Of a DNA stretch of 64,000 bases, positions 41,069-53,108 are shown in pieces. The notes under the pieces were generated by a model. That model saw nothing but the letters and a program-made list of their open reading frames with translations. It did no database searches and was not told the origin of the DNA. Every line of letters begins with the position of its first letter. The stretch's first letter is position 1. The stretch covers positions 62,001 through 126,000 of the forward strand of contig CADCXC010000020.1 in the NCBI GenBank assembly GCA_902806595.1, in the 5' to 3' direction. The stretch is from Pyrenopolyporus hunteri (taxonomy: Eukaryota > Ascomycota > Sordariomycetes > Xylariales > Hypoxylaceae). The position numbers and the translations under genes are program-made.

Positions 41069-41140
41069 GATTCTTTAGCTTAACAGGTAAAGCGCATTTT
41101 TGATAAGAATGATTTTCAAGTTCGAGTCTTGAAAGAATTA
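41069..41140 (+). tRNA. trnI: tRNA-Ile (GAU)
   Basis: Acceptor gattctt/aagaatt with one G-T pair, anticodon stem cattt/gaatg and loop ttgataa (GAU), T arm caag-ttcgagt-cttg. Confidence 0.9.
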
Positions 41141-41456
41141 CTAATTTGAAATATTAGGTTCTTTATCACTACGTTATATAAAATAACCGTGGGACCAGGA
41201 CCCGGGTGGATTCATAAATTTATTTAGGGCCCGGGCGCCTGGGGCTCTCTACCCACTGCGTTTAAATCCTCGCCCCTCCCGGAATCTTAAACAACATAAA
41301 TAAGTTAATATTTATATCATTTTTTTGGCTTATTTTCTGCGCAAGCTGCGCAAGCGATGGTTTTTTTTTCAGGGCCAGGGCCACCAGCAGGGCGCGCTAG
41401 GAAGCGTAGCTGCAAATAGTGTTTGGTCTTATAGATAATACATCTATAAAATTACA
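41141..41456. other. spacer with GC clusters
   Basis: GC clusters at about 41198-41280 (gggcccgggcgcctggggct and flanks) and 41338-41412 (gcgcaagctgcgcaagcg, cagggccagggccaccagca) alternate with AT-rich DNA. The latter includes the second copy of the aatcttaaac-acataaataa unit at 41282. No gene is seen. Confidence 0.6.
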
Positions 41457-41543
41457 AGAGAATTGATCGAGTGGTTTAAGATGGTAAGCTTGAGTCTTAT
41501 TTGGCCTAAATAGGTCACATCCGTTCGAATCGGATATTCTCTG
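41457..41543 (+). tRNA. trnS: tRNA-Ser (UGA)
   Basis: Acceptor agagaat/attctct, anticodon arm gtaag-cttgagt-cttat (UGA), long variable arm (tttggcctaaa), T arm atccg-ttcgaat-cggat. A clean class II tRNA. Confidence 0.93.
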
Positions 41544-41601
41544 TATTTAATTTTTTTTTTTTTGTTTTGAATTAGGTAGTATAAAAAAAAGGAAGGTAGT
41601 A

Positions 41602-41674
41602 CGGATTAGGGCCGGTTTGGTTAGGCGTCTCATTTGGGTTGAGAATTAGTTACGTTCGAATCGTGATAATCCGA
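41602..41674 (+). tRNA. trnP: tRNA-Pro (UGG)
   Basis: Acceptor cggatta/taatccg, anticodon stem tctca/tgaga with loop tttgggt (UGG), T arm tacg-ttcgaat-cgtg. It lies just upstream of rnl. Confidence 0.92.
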
Positions 41675-42122
41675 AAATGTAGTACAATTAGTGATGTAAT
41701 TTAATGTACTTGATATAGAGTAATATTTATATATAATATAAATAAGTATACAAAGAGACTATTAAGGATCCCTGCAAAAAGCTATGTATTAAAGAGTGAC
41801 CTGAGAAAAGTTATGTACTGAGGAGTATACATATGAACTCTTAGAGAAATTAAATAATAAACGAAGGCGAATTGAAATATCTTAGTAGCTTCAGGAAAGG
41901 AAATCAAACGAGATTCTACGATTAGTGAGAATGAAAGTAGAAGTAGCCTATAAATCAATAAGTAAAATGGATACAAATCTGTTTAAATATTAAGGGGAAC
42001 CTTCCTCTAAGGCTAAATATAATTCATAAGCGACAGTGAACAAGTACCGTGAGGGAACGGGTTGAAATAGTAGTTTTATAAGCAGCTTGAGCTAATAAAG
42101 GCAAAAGCGTACCTTTTGCATA

Positions 42123-43013
42123 GTGCGACTTGAAAGTCGTAAATGACAATGAAGTGAGATTCTTCCAGTAGTACTTCCTACTGACCCTACCTGAACATGC
42201 GTCCGGAGCAATCTGGAGGTATGGAGCTTCAGGGACAACGGTCGAGCGCTTAGGGTAAAGAAACTATGGTAAATGAAAATGAAGATGCGTACACGGCCCG
42301 TAAAAGGTGATGTCACTCCACGAATACGCGGAGTCAAAACTTGCTCAAGGGCATCCTGAGTCGGGAACAAGGCGTTTATGCAGCTAAGTCGGAGTCAACA
42401 AGGCTCACGGGCCAAAGTATCTGCCTAAGGTTTCAAACAAAATAAATTTGTGTCATCTACGAAACAAGGTAAGCCCTTAATCCTCTGTTCAAAACAGAGG
42501 TGACCTATAAAACGTAACGTGGAAAGGGTCATACCGGATTCAGGGTAGAAGACTGTCCAAATAGCGAACGCGGGCCGGCAACAGGACCGATAGAACCATG
42601 AAAATGGAAATATTCAATTCGAGAGAATGCTGACTTGGACAGCGTGGTCATCGTAACTATGAGTACTCTGAAGCAAGGACAACCAGCCCGAGTTCACAAG
42701 TCTAAATCATTGGCCAGGTGAAACGAAGCAGTACCGAGTAACCGACGGCGAAGACTTGTACAGGGGAAACACGCTGGCAGTAATCGGAAATTTGAATTGA
42801 AAGAAGATAGAAGCCAAGGTAAAGAGCCTTCAGGAGGAAATAGTTATCGCTAAAGTAAATGAAGATTTTAACACTAGCTAAAGAAGAAGTAACGAGGCTC
42901 CATTAAGGCGAGACAGTGATGCTTATAAGAATGACTGCGCGAGCCGTGTGCGTCGAAAGACGCACGCACGGTTCTAAGGGGGGGAAAGCCCGCGAGGGCC
43001 TACCTATCCCAAT
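42123..43013 (+). mobile_element. ORF-less group II intron 1 in rnl
   Basis: It starts GTGCGACTTG after gcata and ends ..ctacctatcccaat before atgggtcacc. Domain V (gagccgtgtgcgtcgaaaga..cgcacggttct) lies at 42941-42976. The length is 891 bases with near-balanced composition and no ORF. It is closely related at the 3' end to rns intron 1 and rnl intron 2. Confidence 0.88.
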
Positions 43014-43130
43014 ATGGGTCACCAAGTTAACATTAGATGCGAGCTATTCGCGTAGTTAAACCGATGATCAAAAATGAATTAGTGTCTAAAGTTAGACCCG
43101 AAGCTAGGTGATCTTACTATAGTCAGGATT

Positions 43131-45705
43131 GTGCGACAAGAAGTTGTATGTGCCAATGTGGTGAGATTCCACCGGGAATGTATCTAGTCCCCGAGCCTAG
43201 TCATGGGTGCTGGAAAGAAGTTTATCTTAATATCCGTAATTCTATGTTTATTAACTGTAGCCCCGCCGCGCCAGCGCTGGGCCTGCTTCGCTGGGGTTAT
43301 TAATTATTAATATAAGTGAATTGAAAGTGCTAAGCCATGATAGATAACCGTACTTTTTTATGGTTGGCTTACCTTGCTAAGGCAAGGTGAAATTAGTGAA
43401 AAGGTACGTTGAATAAACAATAGGCTAAAATTATCTAAACTATGAGGAACGAAAGTAAAGTATGCGAAGAGGCGGTGTTTTAAATATAAACTAATTTGGA
43501 CCTAGGTAGTTGTAATTTTTGTTTAGAGGGATTACTCTAAACTTAAATTATTAGAAGAGTAGGAGATTAATTACGATCCTTAGTTAATCCTAGATACCTA
43601 ACTACTCCATCGTATAGCATACCCTCTAAGGTTGAAGATTAAAGTGGTACATACAGAACTTGGTAAGCCCCAAGTCCACTTTTTATTGTATATTATTCAT
43701 AATAAATAAGAGGCATTGTATAATAACTAAAACAATGTAACGGACTGGGGGTAAAGGAGTCTTTAAAAAGCAAATGCGCGTGAGTAATGATCGCGATAGA
43801 GTAGATTAATACTATTCTGAATTATGATTAAATAAATATTATACAAATAAAACCTAGCATTATAATTAGCATTATCGTTAGCTTAAGTATTTAACATTAG
43901 TGAGAGATATGAAGACAAGGGGTACATTATGTAGACCTAACCATCGAATGGTAAACGATTCTTCTGGGCTGACACCCCCTGTAGAGTCGAGGGCATACCT
44001 TTGCTGGAATTCTCTAACTATCCGCGAGTAATGGTAAAACCATTGCACCTTGAATATGAAAAATAGCTAAACTAATTAAATTGATGGCGAAACATGGCAA
44101 GAGAGGAATTCGTCTAGCGAAACGCCTCTAGTCATAAAGGTAACACTAGTCGACGGTTGGACGTTTAGTTCTGAAAGCGAGTTGAAATACTTCCCTCGAG
44201 GGATAAAGGGCCCTTCGACAGACCTCGAACCAGGGAGAAACGGTTAGGTTGAATAATCAAGAGCTTAAACGGGGACAAAATCAAGGTACATTAGTTGACG
44301 TATTCGGAGTTACTCAAGGTATAATCGTAGATTATTCACTCGCTTTTAATTATTATTTAAACAAGTTTTCGTAAAATTTTTTAACAATTTATATAAACAA
44401 ATACAATTTAATAATCGATTTTTACATCGTTATAGTACAGTAACTGGATCTTTAATTAATGATCTAGGTAATAAAGCTTTGAGTAGCGCAGCCACGACGC
44501 CTCCGGCTCGTCCTTGATTTATAACTGGGTTTACAGATGCTGAAGGTTGTTTTTATGTAGGTATAACCAAAAGCACCAAAGTTAAAACAAAATGGGAAGT
44601 TCAGCCTTCTTTTAAAATAGAGTTACACATAAAAGATTTAGAGTTATTAAGATTAATACAAAATTACTTAAAAGTAGGTAATATAAAAATTTTTAAGGAT
44701 AAAGCTACATATTATGTTAATTCTTTAAAAGACTTAGAGATTATAATTAACCATTTTGAGCAGTATCCTCTTTTAAGTAAAAAACATGAAGATTTTTTAT
44801 TATTTAAAGCTGTAATACTACTCATGGCCAATAAAGAACATTTAACGGAAGAAGGGTTATTAAATATAGTTAGTATGAGGGCTTCTTTAAATAAAGGGCT
44901 ATCTGACAAACTAAAGGCTAGTTTTCCTGATATTGTTCCAGCTATTAAACTTTCAGTTCCTTTTGTTTCTATAAAAGATCCTGAATGATTAGCAGGATTT
45001 ATCACAGGTGAAGGTTGCTTTTTGGTTGATACTTACAAAGCTAAAACTAAATGGGGAGTATGTGTTACTTTACGATTTAAAGTCGCCCAACATAATCGTG
45101 ATTTGGAACTTCTGAGATCTCTTGTAGCTTATTTTGATTGTGGTTCTGTGCAAAAATCAGGAGATTCAGTAAGAGAGTTTAGTGTTGCTAAATTTGAAAA
45201 TCTGGTACTTAAAATAATTCCTTTTATTGAAGAACATCCTATACTAGGATCAAAAGCTTTGGATTACTCAGATTTTAAAAAGGTAGCCGATTTAATGAAA
45301 GACAAAGCTCATTTAAGTAAAACCGGGTTAGAAAAAATCTTAGCCATAAAGTCACAAATGAATAGAGGTAGGTAGTTTTTATTGCGTAATTTTTTTTTAA
45401 GTGGATTCAGAGCTTGCATAATGGTCCGTAATATAATATTAATCATTAATCATAATTCAAACAGAATATAGAAGCAATTAATCAAATACTTAGACCGAAA
45501 GGTCGCTGACTTAAAGAATCGGTGACACCGTTTTATTGTTTCTTAGCTATAGCAATGGTAGCTGAGCTAGTAAATAGTAAAATTGCTTAATATGGCTAGA
45601 AAGAAAAGTTTTTCTTTCGAGAGTGGTTGCCTGAGCGGTGTGAGCTGAAAGGTTCACGCACCGTTCTTGTGGGGGGAAAGCCTGTGAGGGCCTACCTATC
45701 CAGAC
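43131..45705 (+). mobile_element. group II intron 2 in rnl with LAGLIDADG ORF
   Basis: Only 117 exon bases separate it from intron 1. It starts GTGCGACAAG. Domain V (gagcggtgtgagctgaaagg..cgcaccgttct) lies at 45633-45667 with one altered pair (gagcgg/ccgttc) and its compensation. The 3' end is ..ctacctatccagac. A GC cluster (ccccgccgcgccagcgctgg) lies at 43261. The ORF is LAGLIDADG, not RT. Confidence 0.85.
44350..45375 (+). CDS. LAGLIDADG endonuclease in rnl group II intron 2
   Basis: The frame is open from after TAA at 44347 to TAG at 45373, with no ATG before motif 1, so the start codon is unclear (TTA/ATA/GTA codons available). Motif 1 is PWFITGFTDAEGCFYVGI and motif 2 is WLAGFITGEGCFLVDT, with IIINHFEQYPLLSKK between and AIKSQMNRGR at the end. 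TGA at 44515 and 44987 is Trp. A short GC-rich stretch (agccacgacgcctccggctc) read as AATTPPAR sits just before motif 1, perhaps an in-frame GC insertion. It is otherwise intact. Confidence 0.82.
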
Positions 45706-46388
45706 ATAAAAGTCCGAACGGGTTATCGTAGCATAGATATCCGAAGAACTATGGTAAGTATAGTGAAAGACAAAACTGACCTAGATAGCTGGTTTTCTGC
45801 GAAACCTATAATAGTAGGCAATTTAAGTAACATCTTAGCAGGTACAGAACTTAATCTCAGGCAAGATGTTAACAAGTTTTTGAATAAGTTGTAACAGATT
45901 TATTTTTAAATTTACATTTTACTTTGTACATATCGGGGGGTCGTAGAGACTCTATCGGTGAGTATGTAGACTCGGAATGGCAAAGATGAATCTTAAATCA
46001 CCAGACATAGAATGATAAGGTTGTATGTACAGCCTTTATGCGGAAGTGAACCTTCTGCTAGTCTTATTCTTAATAAGGCAAAGCCTTCAAATTGCGGGGA
46101 CGCCCTAAAGCAACCATAACCAAGTAGGGGTAGTAATACATCCTATGGCTCAGGTAACGACTCGAGGTATGGTAAAATCGTGGTTGATTGCTTGCTTCGC
46201 AAGCATTAAATTATTTTATAATGGGTTATCCGCAGCCAAGCACCAAGCATTTTAATGAATGATGGTGTGCAGTTCATCGACTAGATGTGGGTTGGTGTCA
46301 GTTAATGTATAACTTGATGCTCAAGATATAGTCAAGCCTCATCTGAAAGGATGCAGTGGCAATGAAGTAATTTTATATTTTTTTTCCG

Positions 46389-46450
46389 CTAAATAAATTT
46401 ACCCGCCGTGTTTTCTTGCTTGACCCTTGTCAGGGTCAAGCGAAGAAAAC
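46389..46450. repeat. dispersed palindromic element, copy 4
   Basis: Leader ctaaataaatttacccgccg plus the hairpin with arms gttttcttgcttgaccct and agggtcaagcgaagaaaac. The change a to g in the left arm (ttgcttg) is matched by the right arm (caagcga), a compensatory change that supports selection on or recent copying of the hairpin. Confidence 0.85.
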
Positions 46451-46974
46451 TTTTTTGATTGCTAAGTACAATATGTATTTTATAATACCTAAGCCGACTC
46501 TTACAAAAGACTTAATGCGACAGGCGACTATTCTTCGAAGGGTAACTGACTTATATAGGCTGACCCCCTGTTTAAGCAGTGTTAATAGATTAAGGTACTG
46601 TAAGAGAAGATGTTTATCAGCTTGCTGAGGAAGGTCCCGGCCGAACCTAGTGGAGACACTAGTAATTCGAGAAGTGAGCTTGGTAAAGTAATTTGCTTTG
46701 ACCCACGCAAGATATACCTTAGTTTCGTTACTCGTAAACTGACGAATATTATATCTTTCACAAGAAGATAGAGACGACAGTGTTCCATACGTTACTCATA
46801 AAGGTTACAGTCACGGTTAGGACCTGAAGTTGAGATCTGGAGGGTGATAAAGAGCCATTCTTCATTTCAAAATATGAATTTCATTATAAACAAAGATGGA
46901 TAGAACGCGAAGAGTAAAGTTATATAAGGAGATCTGCACTAGGCTGTCGGCATTCTAATAACATCATTTAATAA

Positions 46975-47754
46975 AAAGTCTCAAAAAATAATATAATTAA
47001 AAATATTTCTAGTAGCTCTAACAATGGAGCTCTAACTCCGGTAAGAATCTATGAAAATGCTTTATTAAGTAAAAATACCATTTTCACTGAAAATAAAGAC
47101 AAATCAGGTATTTATCGTTGAGTGAATAAATTAAATAATAACACATATGTAGGAAGTGGTCTGGATTAAAAAAAAAGAGCAGGAGATTACTTTAATAAAA
47201 GTGAACTAACAAGAAATCCTAGACCTATTCATGCTGCTTTACTAAAATATGGATACGAAAATTTCAGATTTGAAATTTTAGAATATTGCGGAGCAGATGA
47301 GCTAATTGTCAGAGAACAGTACTATTTGGATTTATTGTGTCCTGAGTATAATATTTTGAAAAATGCTTATTCTTTATTAGGTTTTAAACATAGCCCGGAA
47401 GACATCGCTAAGTTTAAATTAAAAAAGATTTCAGCGGAGCATAAAGAGATATTATCCTTAGTTCATACTGGTAAAGTTGTAGGTCAAGTAACTAGAGATA
47501 GACTATCTCTTGCTACAACCAACTATAAAAAAAATAATCCCCTTACACCTGAAGCTTTAGCCAACATAAAAGCTAAAACTACAGAACGGGAAGGAATAGC
47601 TGTTTCATTATTAAATACTCAAACGAATGAAGTTAGAGATTTTCCTACTTTAACTCAAGCTGGTGAGTATTTAGGAGTAAAAAGACAAGCTATACGAAAC
47701 GCAATTAAAAGAGGAAGCCTAGTTAAAGGCCTTTATCGTGTTTCAGAAAAATAG
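46975..47754 (+). pseudogene. GIY-YIG endonuclease with one nonsense codon
   Basis: The frame is open from 46975 (no ATG) through the GIY-YIG core SGIYRWVNKLNNNTYVGSGL and then meets TAA at 47167-47169, where relatives have a sense codon before KKRAGDYF. It continues unbroken: ALLKYGYENFRFEILEYC, REQYYLDLLCPEYNIL, a NUMOD3 piece (LLGFKHSPEDIAKFKL) and a NUMOD1 unit (DFPTLTQAGEYLGVKRQAIR), ending with TAG at 47752. A single point change (likely TTA to TAA) inactivates it. It is close in plan to the atp6 intron 1 enzyme. Confidence 0.8.
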
Positions 47755-48174
47755 GGCAGTATGTACACATATGTACTTTATATTTAGTGTAAGTTATTAT
47801 ACTAAATAAATTAATATAAAATTACTTTAGCTTCAGATGAAGAAAATAAATGAAGTCAGGTTATAAACAATTTTACTTTGTGATATAACCTGTTGTCTAA
47901 ATGGATGGTTCAATAATTGAATCGTTTAGGGAGAAAATTTTGCTTAGTAAGTGCGTGAGCAAAATTTCTGTGTATGTCAAAAGGGAAACAGCCCAGAACG
48001 AGTGTTAAGGTTCCAAAATTATTATTAAGTGAAATTAAGAAAGTTTTTATTCAAGTCGACAAGGAGATGGGCTTAGAAGCAGCCATAATTCAAAGACCTC
48101 GTAACAGAGCGCTTGTTAATTTATAAAGGCGTCTAAAATTTAACGGATCTAAATAATGTACCGACACCTGCAGG

Positions 48175-49555
48175 GCGAACTAGGAATTCGCTTTGGCGGG
48201 TGATTAAAAGTAAACTATCAAACTCCGGGGACACCCTAGAACCTCAAGTACCAAGCAATGTATGAAAATACATTAGTGGATGAGCTAATCACTTATGTAA
48301 GGTAATAAGCCTGGGGGCTTCCGAAAGGAACGTGGATAATCGCGGATCTAAGTCAATAACAGGTTTAAGCTATCCCGCTTGCCAAAATGAATCTGTTGTT
48401 GTAAAAGAGCAACGAGTAGACGGTAGTTGCACTAAACAAACTAGTAATGGTTTAGTGTTAAGGTGTATTCTGATAAGCTTCGAAAGAAGTTTTGTAATCA
48501 AAAACCTTTCTAACCAATTAATTAAAAGGAATTACACAACTAGGGCTCAATTTAATAATGAATCTCCAGTTAATATTCACAATTTTAATCCTTGATTTGT
48601 TACAGGATTTACAGATGCTGAAGGATCATTCATTGTATCTATTATTAAAGACCCTAATACTAAAACAGGTTGAAACATCTTAGTTAGATTTAAAATAGAC
48701 CTTCATCTAAAAGATTTATATATTTTGGAAGGATTACAAAAGTATTTTGGTGGAATTGGAAGAATAGCAAGTACTGGAAAAAATCGTGAAAGTCTTTCTT
48801 TTGTTGTAGGTTCAAGAAAAGAACTCTCTGAATTTGTTATACCTCATTTTGATAGTTACCCTTTACTTACCCAAAAAAGAGCGGATTATGAGTTGTTTAG
48901 ATGCATAATCGCTATGATGGAAAGAGGGGAACATCTCACAAGCTCAGGTCTATTAGAGATAATAAACATTAGAGCCTCAATCAATTTGGGTTTATCTTCA
49001 GTATTGAAAACCGCTTTCCCCTTGCATATTCCGGTAGCCAAACCTTTAGTAGAAACAACTAAAATCTCGTACTCGCAGTGGGTAGTAGGATTTACCTCCG
49101 GAGAAGGTTGTTTCTATGTAGTAACCAACCCTTCCGTCGCATCAAAAGTAGGTTTTAATGTAAGATTAAGATTTATAATTTCTCAACACATAAGAGACTA
49201 TAAACTTATGGAGGCTTTGATATCCTATTTTAATTGTGGTGTATTAGAAATAAATAAAGATATGGTGTATTTTAAAGTAACTAACTTCAGTGACAATTTT
49301 GAAAAAATTGTACCGTTTTTCAAGGAAAACGGTCTAATTGGTATAAAACAAAAGGATTTTAATAGTTGATCTATCGTAGCTGATATAATGAAAACCAAAG
49401 GGCATCTTCAACCCGAAGGAGCTGAAAGGATAAAAGAAATAAAAAGTCAGATGAATAAACTGAGAGATTTAAATGAAAAGGAATAACAGGTTGTGTATTT
49501 GTTTTTTAATTAATTGTAAGATAAATTTGAGGAAATGTGTCCATAATTGATTATA
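48175..49555 (+). mobile_element. group I intron 4 in rnl
   Basis: The core at about 48222-48475 belongs to the common family (aactccggggacaccctaga, ataatcgcggatctaag, aaagagcaacgagtagacgg, aaggtgtattctgat). The ORF overlaps the core. Borders are approximate, set between cgacacctgcag and gtagcagaacattgag of the rRNA. Confidence 0.8.
48332..49486 (+). CDS. LAGLIDADG endonuclease in rnl intron 4
   Basis: A 384-codon frame in code 4 begins in the intron core; GTG at 48332 is the position equivalent to the ATG used in rns introns, and no ATG occurs before motif 1. It encodes VVKEQRVDGSC from the core, then motif 1 WFVTGFTDAEGSFIVSI and motif 2 WVVGFTSGEGCFYVVT, with VIPHFDSYPLLTQKRAD between. 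TGA at 48593 and 49367 is Trp. The end is SQMNKLRDLNEKE with TAA. Intact. Confidence 0.83.
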
Positions 49556-49974
49556 ATAAATATATTATTGTCATTACTGGGGTAGCAGAACATTGAGTAA
49601 ACCTGCAACATCTGTATTATTATTTAATAGATGTGATATATAGTAAACTCAAGAGATAATGGTGACATGAGTAACAAAAAAGACGCTCGATCCGTAACTG
49701 ATCGAGCGCTCGCCTAAAGCTTATGGTTATTTAAAGTAACGGCCTCTAAGTTTATAATCCCAAAGGTTGAAACGATGAGAAAAATCTTATTACTTAAATG
49801 ACAACATTTTTAAAGTGTAAAGTGTGCTGGAAAAAATAAGTAATATATCCGTGTTTTACAATAAACTAAAAAAGATGAGTAAGACGTGGATGAAAAATAA
49901 CCGTACCTAAAAACTGTGACAAGTAAGCTAGTGTAGAATACGAAGGCGTAAATGAGCTAACAATCATAATTAAG

Positions 49975-51581
49975 GGGTTAGGCTCCCTATTTTGTGATAA
50001 AGAATCAAACTCCGGGGACACCCTAAAGCTACTGATACTAAACTTAATACGAAAGTATTAAAGTGGACAGACTAATTACCTGTGTATAGTAAGAACTCAG
50101 TAGATTCTAGTAATAGGAATGGGTTATCGCGTATCTAAGTCAGTATTTTGTGAAATAAATACTGTAAAAGAGCAACGAGTAGATGGTTCTTCAGAAGATT
50201 AAGTAAAATTTCTTTTACTGTATTCTTTTGTAAGGTGTACTCTAGCCCCCAAGGAAACTTGGTATTAGGATAAATATTTAATAACGATAAATGGATTTAT
50301 AATTATATGTGCGCCTTAAATAGTGACAGTTCTTTTTAGCAGTTACAATCTTTAGCAATTACACTACCACTTTATCCCAGTAAAGGTTATTAGATTAGCG
50401 ATCTGTCAAGTCAGGTGGTTTAGGTTTAAGGGTTAGCACCCCTTCTATTTATAACTCTAATCACACTGGTGGACAGTAGGTATCAATGTAAAATCTAATT
50501 GAGTTACTCTTTATCGTGACTCCCACTTTAGTGACTTAAATTATAAAATTAAAAGCTTCAAACATATTTACATTAAAAAATAATAACCACTCAATTTATG
50601 CTTGCGCGGAAAATAAGGACCTTAATCCTAACTATGTATCAGGATTTATTGACGCAGAAGGATGTTTCCATATTTCTATCGTTAAAAATCTTACACTTAG
50701 CTTAGGTGCAAGCGTTAGAGCAGTTTTTCAGATTTCTCTTCATAGAAAAGACGAAGTTCTACTAAAAAAATTTCAATACTTCTTTGGTGTAGGTAGAGTA
50801 GCCGAACGTAGTGACGGTGCAGTTGTTTATGAAGTTTCTTCTCTTAATGATTTACAGATTATTTTAAAACATCTTGAAGCTTATCCTTTAATAACAGACA
50901 AATGAGCAGACCTTCAGTTATTTAAACAAGTTGTGGAGTTAATGGTTAATAAAGAACATTTAACTATGGATGGATTAGTTAAAATTGCTAATATTAAAGC
51001 TTCCATGAATTTTGGAACTATTTCTGAATCAATTAGATCCTGGTTACCTTCAATTGAACCGGTCAAAAGACCTGTAGTAACAAATATAAGAATATATGAC
51101 CCTAACTGAGTGGTAGGTTATATAGAGGGTGAAGGAATGTTCTTTGTAAATATCTACAAAAGAAAAGATACTGTATTAGGTGAAGGAGTAAAATTAGTAT
51201 TTAAAATTACACAAGATAGAAAAAATCTTGCATTATTAGAAAGCTTTACCAATGTATTCACAATAGGTAAAGTTTACAAACAATCTCCTACTGTAAAAGT
51301 TATGGATTTTTTGATTACGGGACTTGCAGATATTACAAATTATGTAATACCATTTTTCCAAGCACATCCCTTAGAAGGGGCAAAGAAAAACGATTACAAG
51401 GATTTTATGAAAGTAGCTGAATTAATGAAAGCTAAAGCTCATCTTAATAAAGATGGTTTAGAAAAAATTCGTTCAATAAAACAAGGAATGAACTCAAATC
51501 GTTATTAAATTTATCCTAATTTAGGTACCCACATTAGCCTAGTCCTTTTTATAATTAAGGATTAAATTTGTGGAGCGAAAG
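49975..51581 (+). mobile_element. group I intron 5 in rnl
   Basis: Core family blocks at 50005-50240 (aactccggggacaccctaaa, gttatcgcgtatctaag, aaagagcaacgagtagatgg, aaggtgtactctag). The intron lies between taattaag and gaactcggc of the rRNA; the borders may be off by a few bases. Confidence 0.82.
50540..51508 (+). CDS. LAGLIDADG endonuclease in rnl intron 5
   Basis: The frame opens after TAA at 50537 and has no ATG before motif 1, so an ATT or ATA start or another mechanism is needed. Motif 1 is YVSGFIDAEGCFHISI and motif 2 is WVVGYIEGEGMFFVNI; between them lies ILKHLEAYPLITDKWAD. TGA at 50903 and 51107 is Trp. The end is IRSIKQGMNSNRY with TAA at 51506. Unlike rns introns 3 and 4, it does not overlap the core. 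Intact apart from the start. Confidence 0.83.
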
Positions 51582-51615
51582 GAACTCGGCAAACTGACTA
51601 CCGTAACTTAGGGAT

Positions 51616-52981
51616 GTTTGTCCTTCAATGTTTGGAATCTAAAAACATTGTTAAATAAAATTGGGTTAATTTCAAGGACTACTTATTTTAATAGTGAGCA
51701 AAATAAGTAAATTTGAAGCGAAATTTATCGGTAGATAAAAACGTTCAACGACTAAATATATAGTTATTTTTGATAATATCTATTTAACGCCCAACACTTT
51801 CAATTATGTATAGTAAAATAAATTGTAATAATAAAAAATCCAAAAATTATGAAATATAAAAATAACTCCAGCTTCATAGAATGATTCGCGGGTTTTATAG
51901 ATGCTGAGGGGTGTTTTCATATTAAACGTAAAATAATGTCTAATGGTAAAGTTCGTTATTATTTTGAGTTCGGTATAAAATTACACCTAGATCATGAACC
52001 TCTCTTAAGAGCTATTCACAAAACTCTAGACATAGGATGAATAGCTTTAAGGTCTAACTCTAATACTTGCTCCTTTGAAGTAGGTTCTGAAAAGGATTTA
52101 CGTATTCTTATAGATATCTTAGACAAGACTACTTTAATGGGAACTAAGTATCTAGATTATCTTAGCTTCAGGAAGGCTTTCTTTTTATATTTTGATCGTC
52201 CAGATACAATAACTGAATCTTTGATAGCCGAGATTGAAAAAATACGAGAAGGTCACAATACAAAGCGTACTGAATTTGAAATGCCTATTGAATATAATCG
52301 TGTTATTACGGATTATAAGCTATTAGGGTTTATAGAAGGGGATGGAAGCTTCATTATACAGAAGAAAGGGCTAACCCCTAAATTTGAATTGGAATTAACT
52401 TCGTCTCAAAAACCCCTTCTAGTTGCAATACAAGCTTATCTAATAAGTAACTTAGGATTTGATCAATCATATAAGGCGTCCGGTGGATTAAATATTCGTG
52501 ATCTGGGGAGTAAATCTAATAGTAAACCTACGGTAAGATTAGAAATTATGGGAGTTGATGTATTACACAATTATTTTAATATGTTTTTAAGCAAACTCAA
52601 ATTTTTTTCTCTCAAGGTAAAAGATTTTGAGGACTTTAGCTTTATTTGTAAAGCATTACATAGAAAAGCACATATTGGTAATATACAAGTAAAAGACGCC
52701 TTACTAAAACTAGCCGAAGGTATGAATAATGCTAGATTATCTACAAATAAAAAGCCAAAAGTTCAAGCTTTAACTGAAGAAGAGATTAGAATGATCGAGG
52801 AGGCACCTTCTAATAAATAAAGTTCTATGATCTTGGCGTTAATGTGTCTTAGTTTAGTTAATACAGTATTTAGTGGTAGGCTAGTAGGTTTTATTTAGCG
52901 GGTAATATACATAAAAGAAAGATGATTACATAGTCTGAGCCATACTGAAAAGCATGGAAATATACGTATGATAACATTTTG
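51616..52981 (+). mobile_element. group I intron 6 in rnl
   Basis: The exon join ccgtaacttagggat/aaggagggctcac restores the conserved rRNA. The intron starts gtttgtccttcaatg, holds the R-like tcaacgactaaatat at 51748 and ends with gattacatagtctgagccat and ataacattttg. Its ends are nearly identical to those of the omega intron at 59140-61279, so the two are sister introns at different sites that share the exon motif agggat. Confidence 0.88.
51849..52820 (+). CDS. LAGLIDADG endonuclease in rnl intron 6
   Basis: ATG at 51849 starts a 323-residue protein. Motif 1 is WFAGFIDAEGCFHIKR near residue 13 and motif 2 is LLGFIEGDGSFIIQKK near residue 159. TGA at 51882 and 52038 is Trp. The sequence belongs to a different LAGLIDADG subgroup from those in introns 4, 5 and 12 (for example EGMNNARLSTNKK and a long charged tail). 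Intact. Confidence 0.87.
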
Positions 52982-53108
52982 AAGGAGGGCTCACTCGTCC
53001 CTTGACTATGTCCGTTTTATCTTGGCAACAAACTAAAAAGATGAGCGAGGTAAAAATGGGGATCACGGGTAAGAAGGAAGAAGCATGAAATAATGTTGTA
53101 CGACTGTT

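Larger units (their letters stand above)
46029..47976 (+). mobile_element. group I intron 3 in rnl
   Basis: Core blocks: aaattgcggggacgccctaa (46090), agatgtgggttggtgtcagt near 46282. Palindromic element copy 4 lies inside at 46389-46450, followed by about 500 bases with more core-like features (ttaggacctgaagttgagat). A GIY-YIG ORF with one stop is near the 3' end. The 3' border is judged from rRNA continuity (ggttgtatgt/caaaagggaa). Confidence 0.78.
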
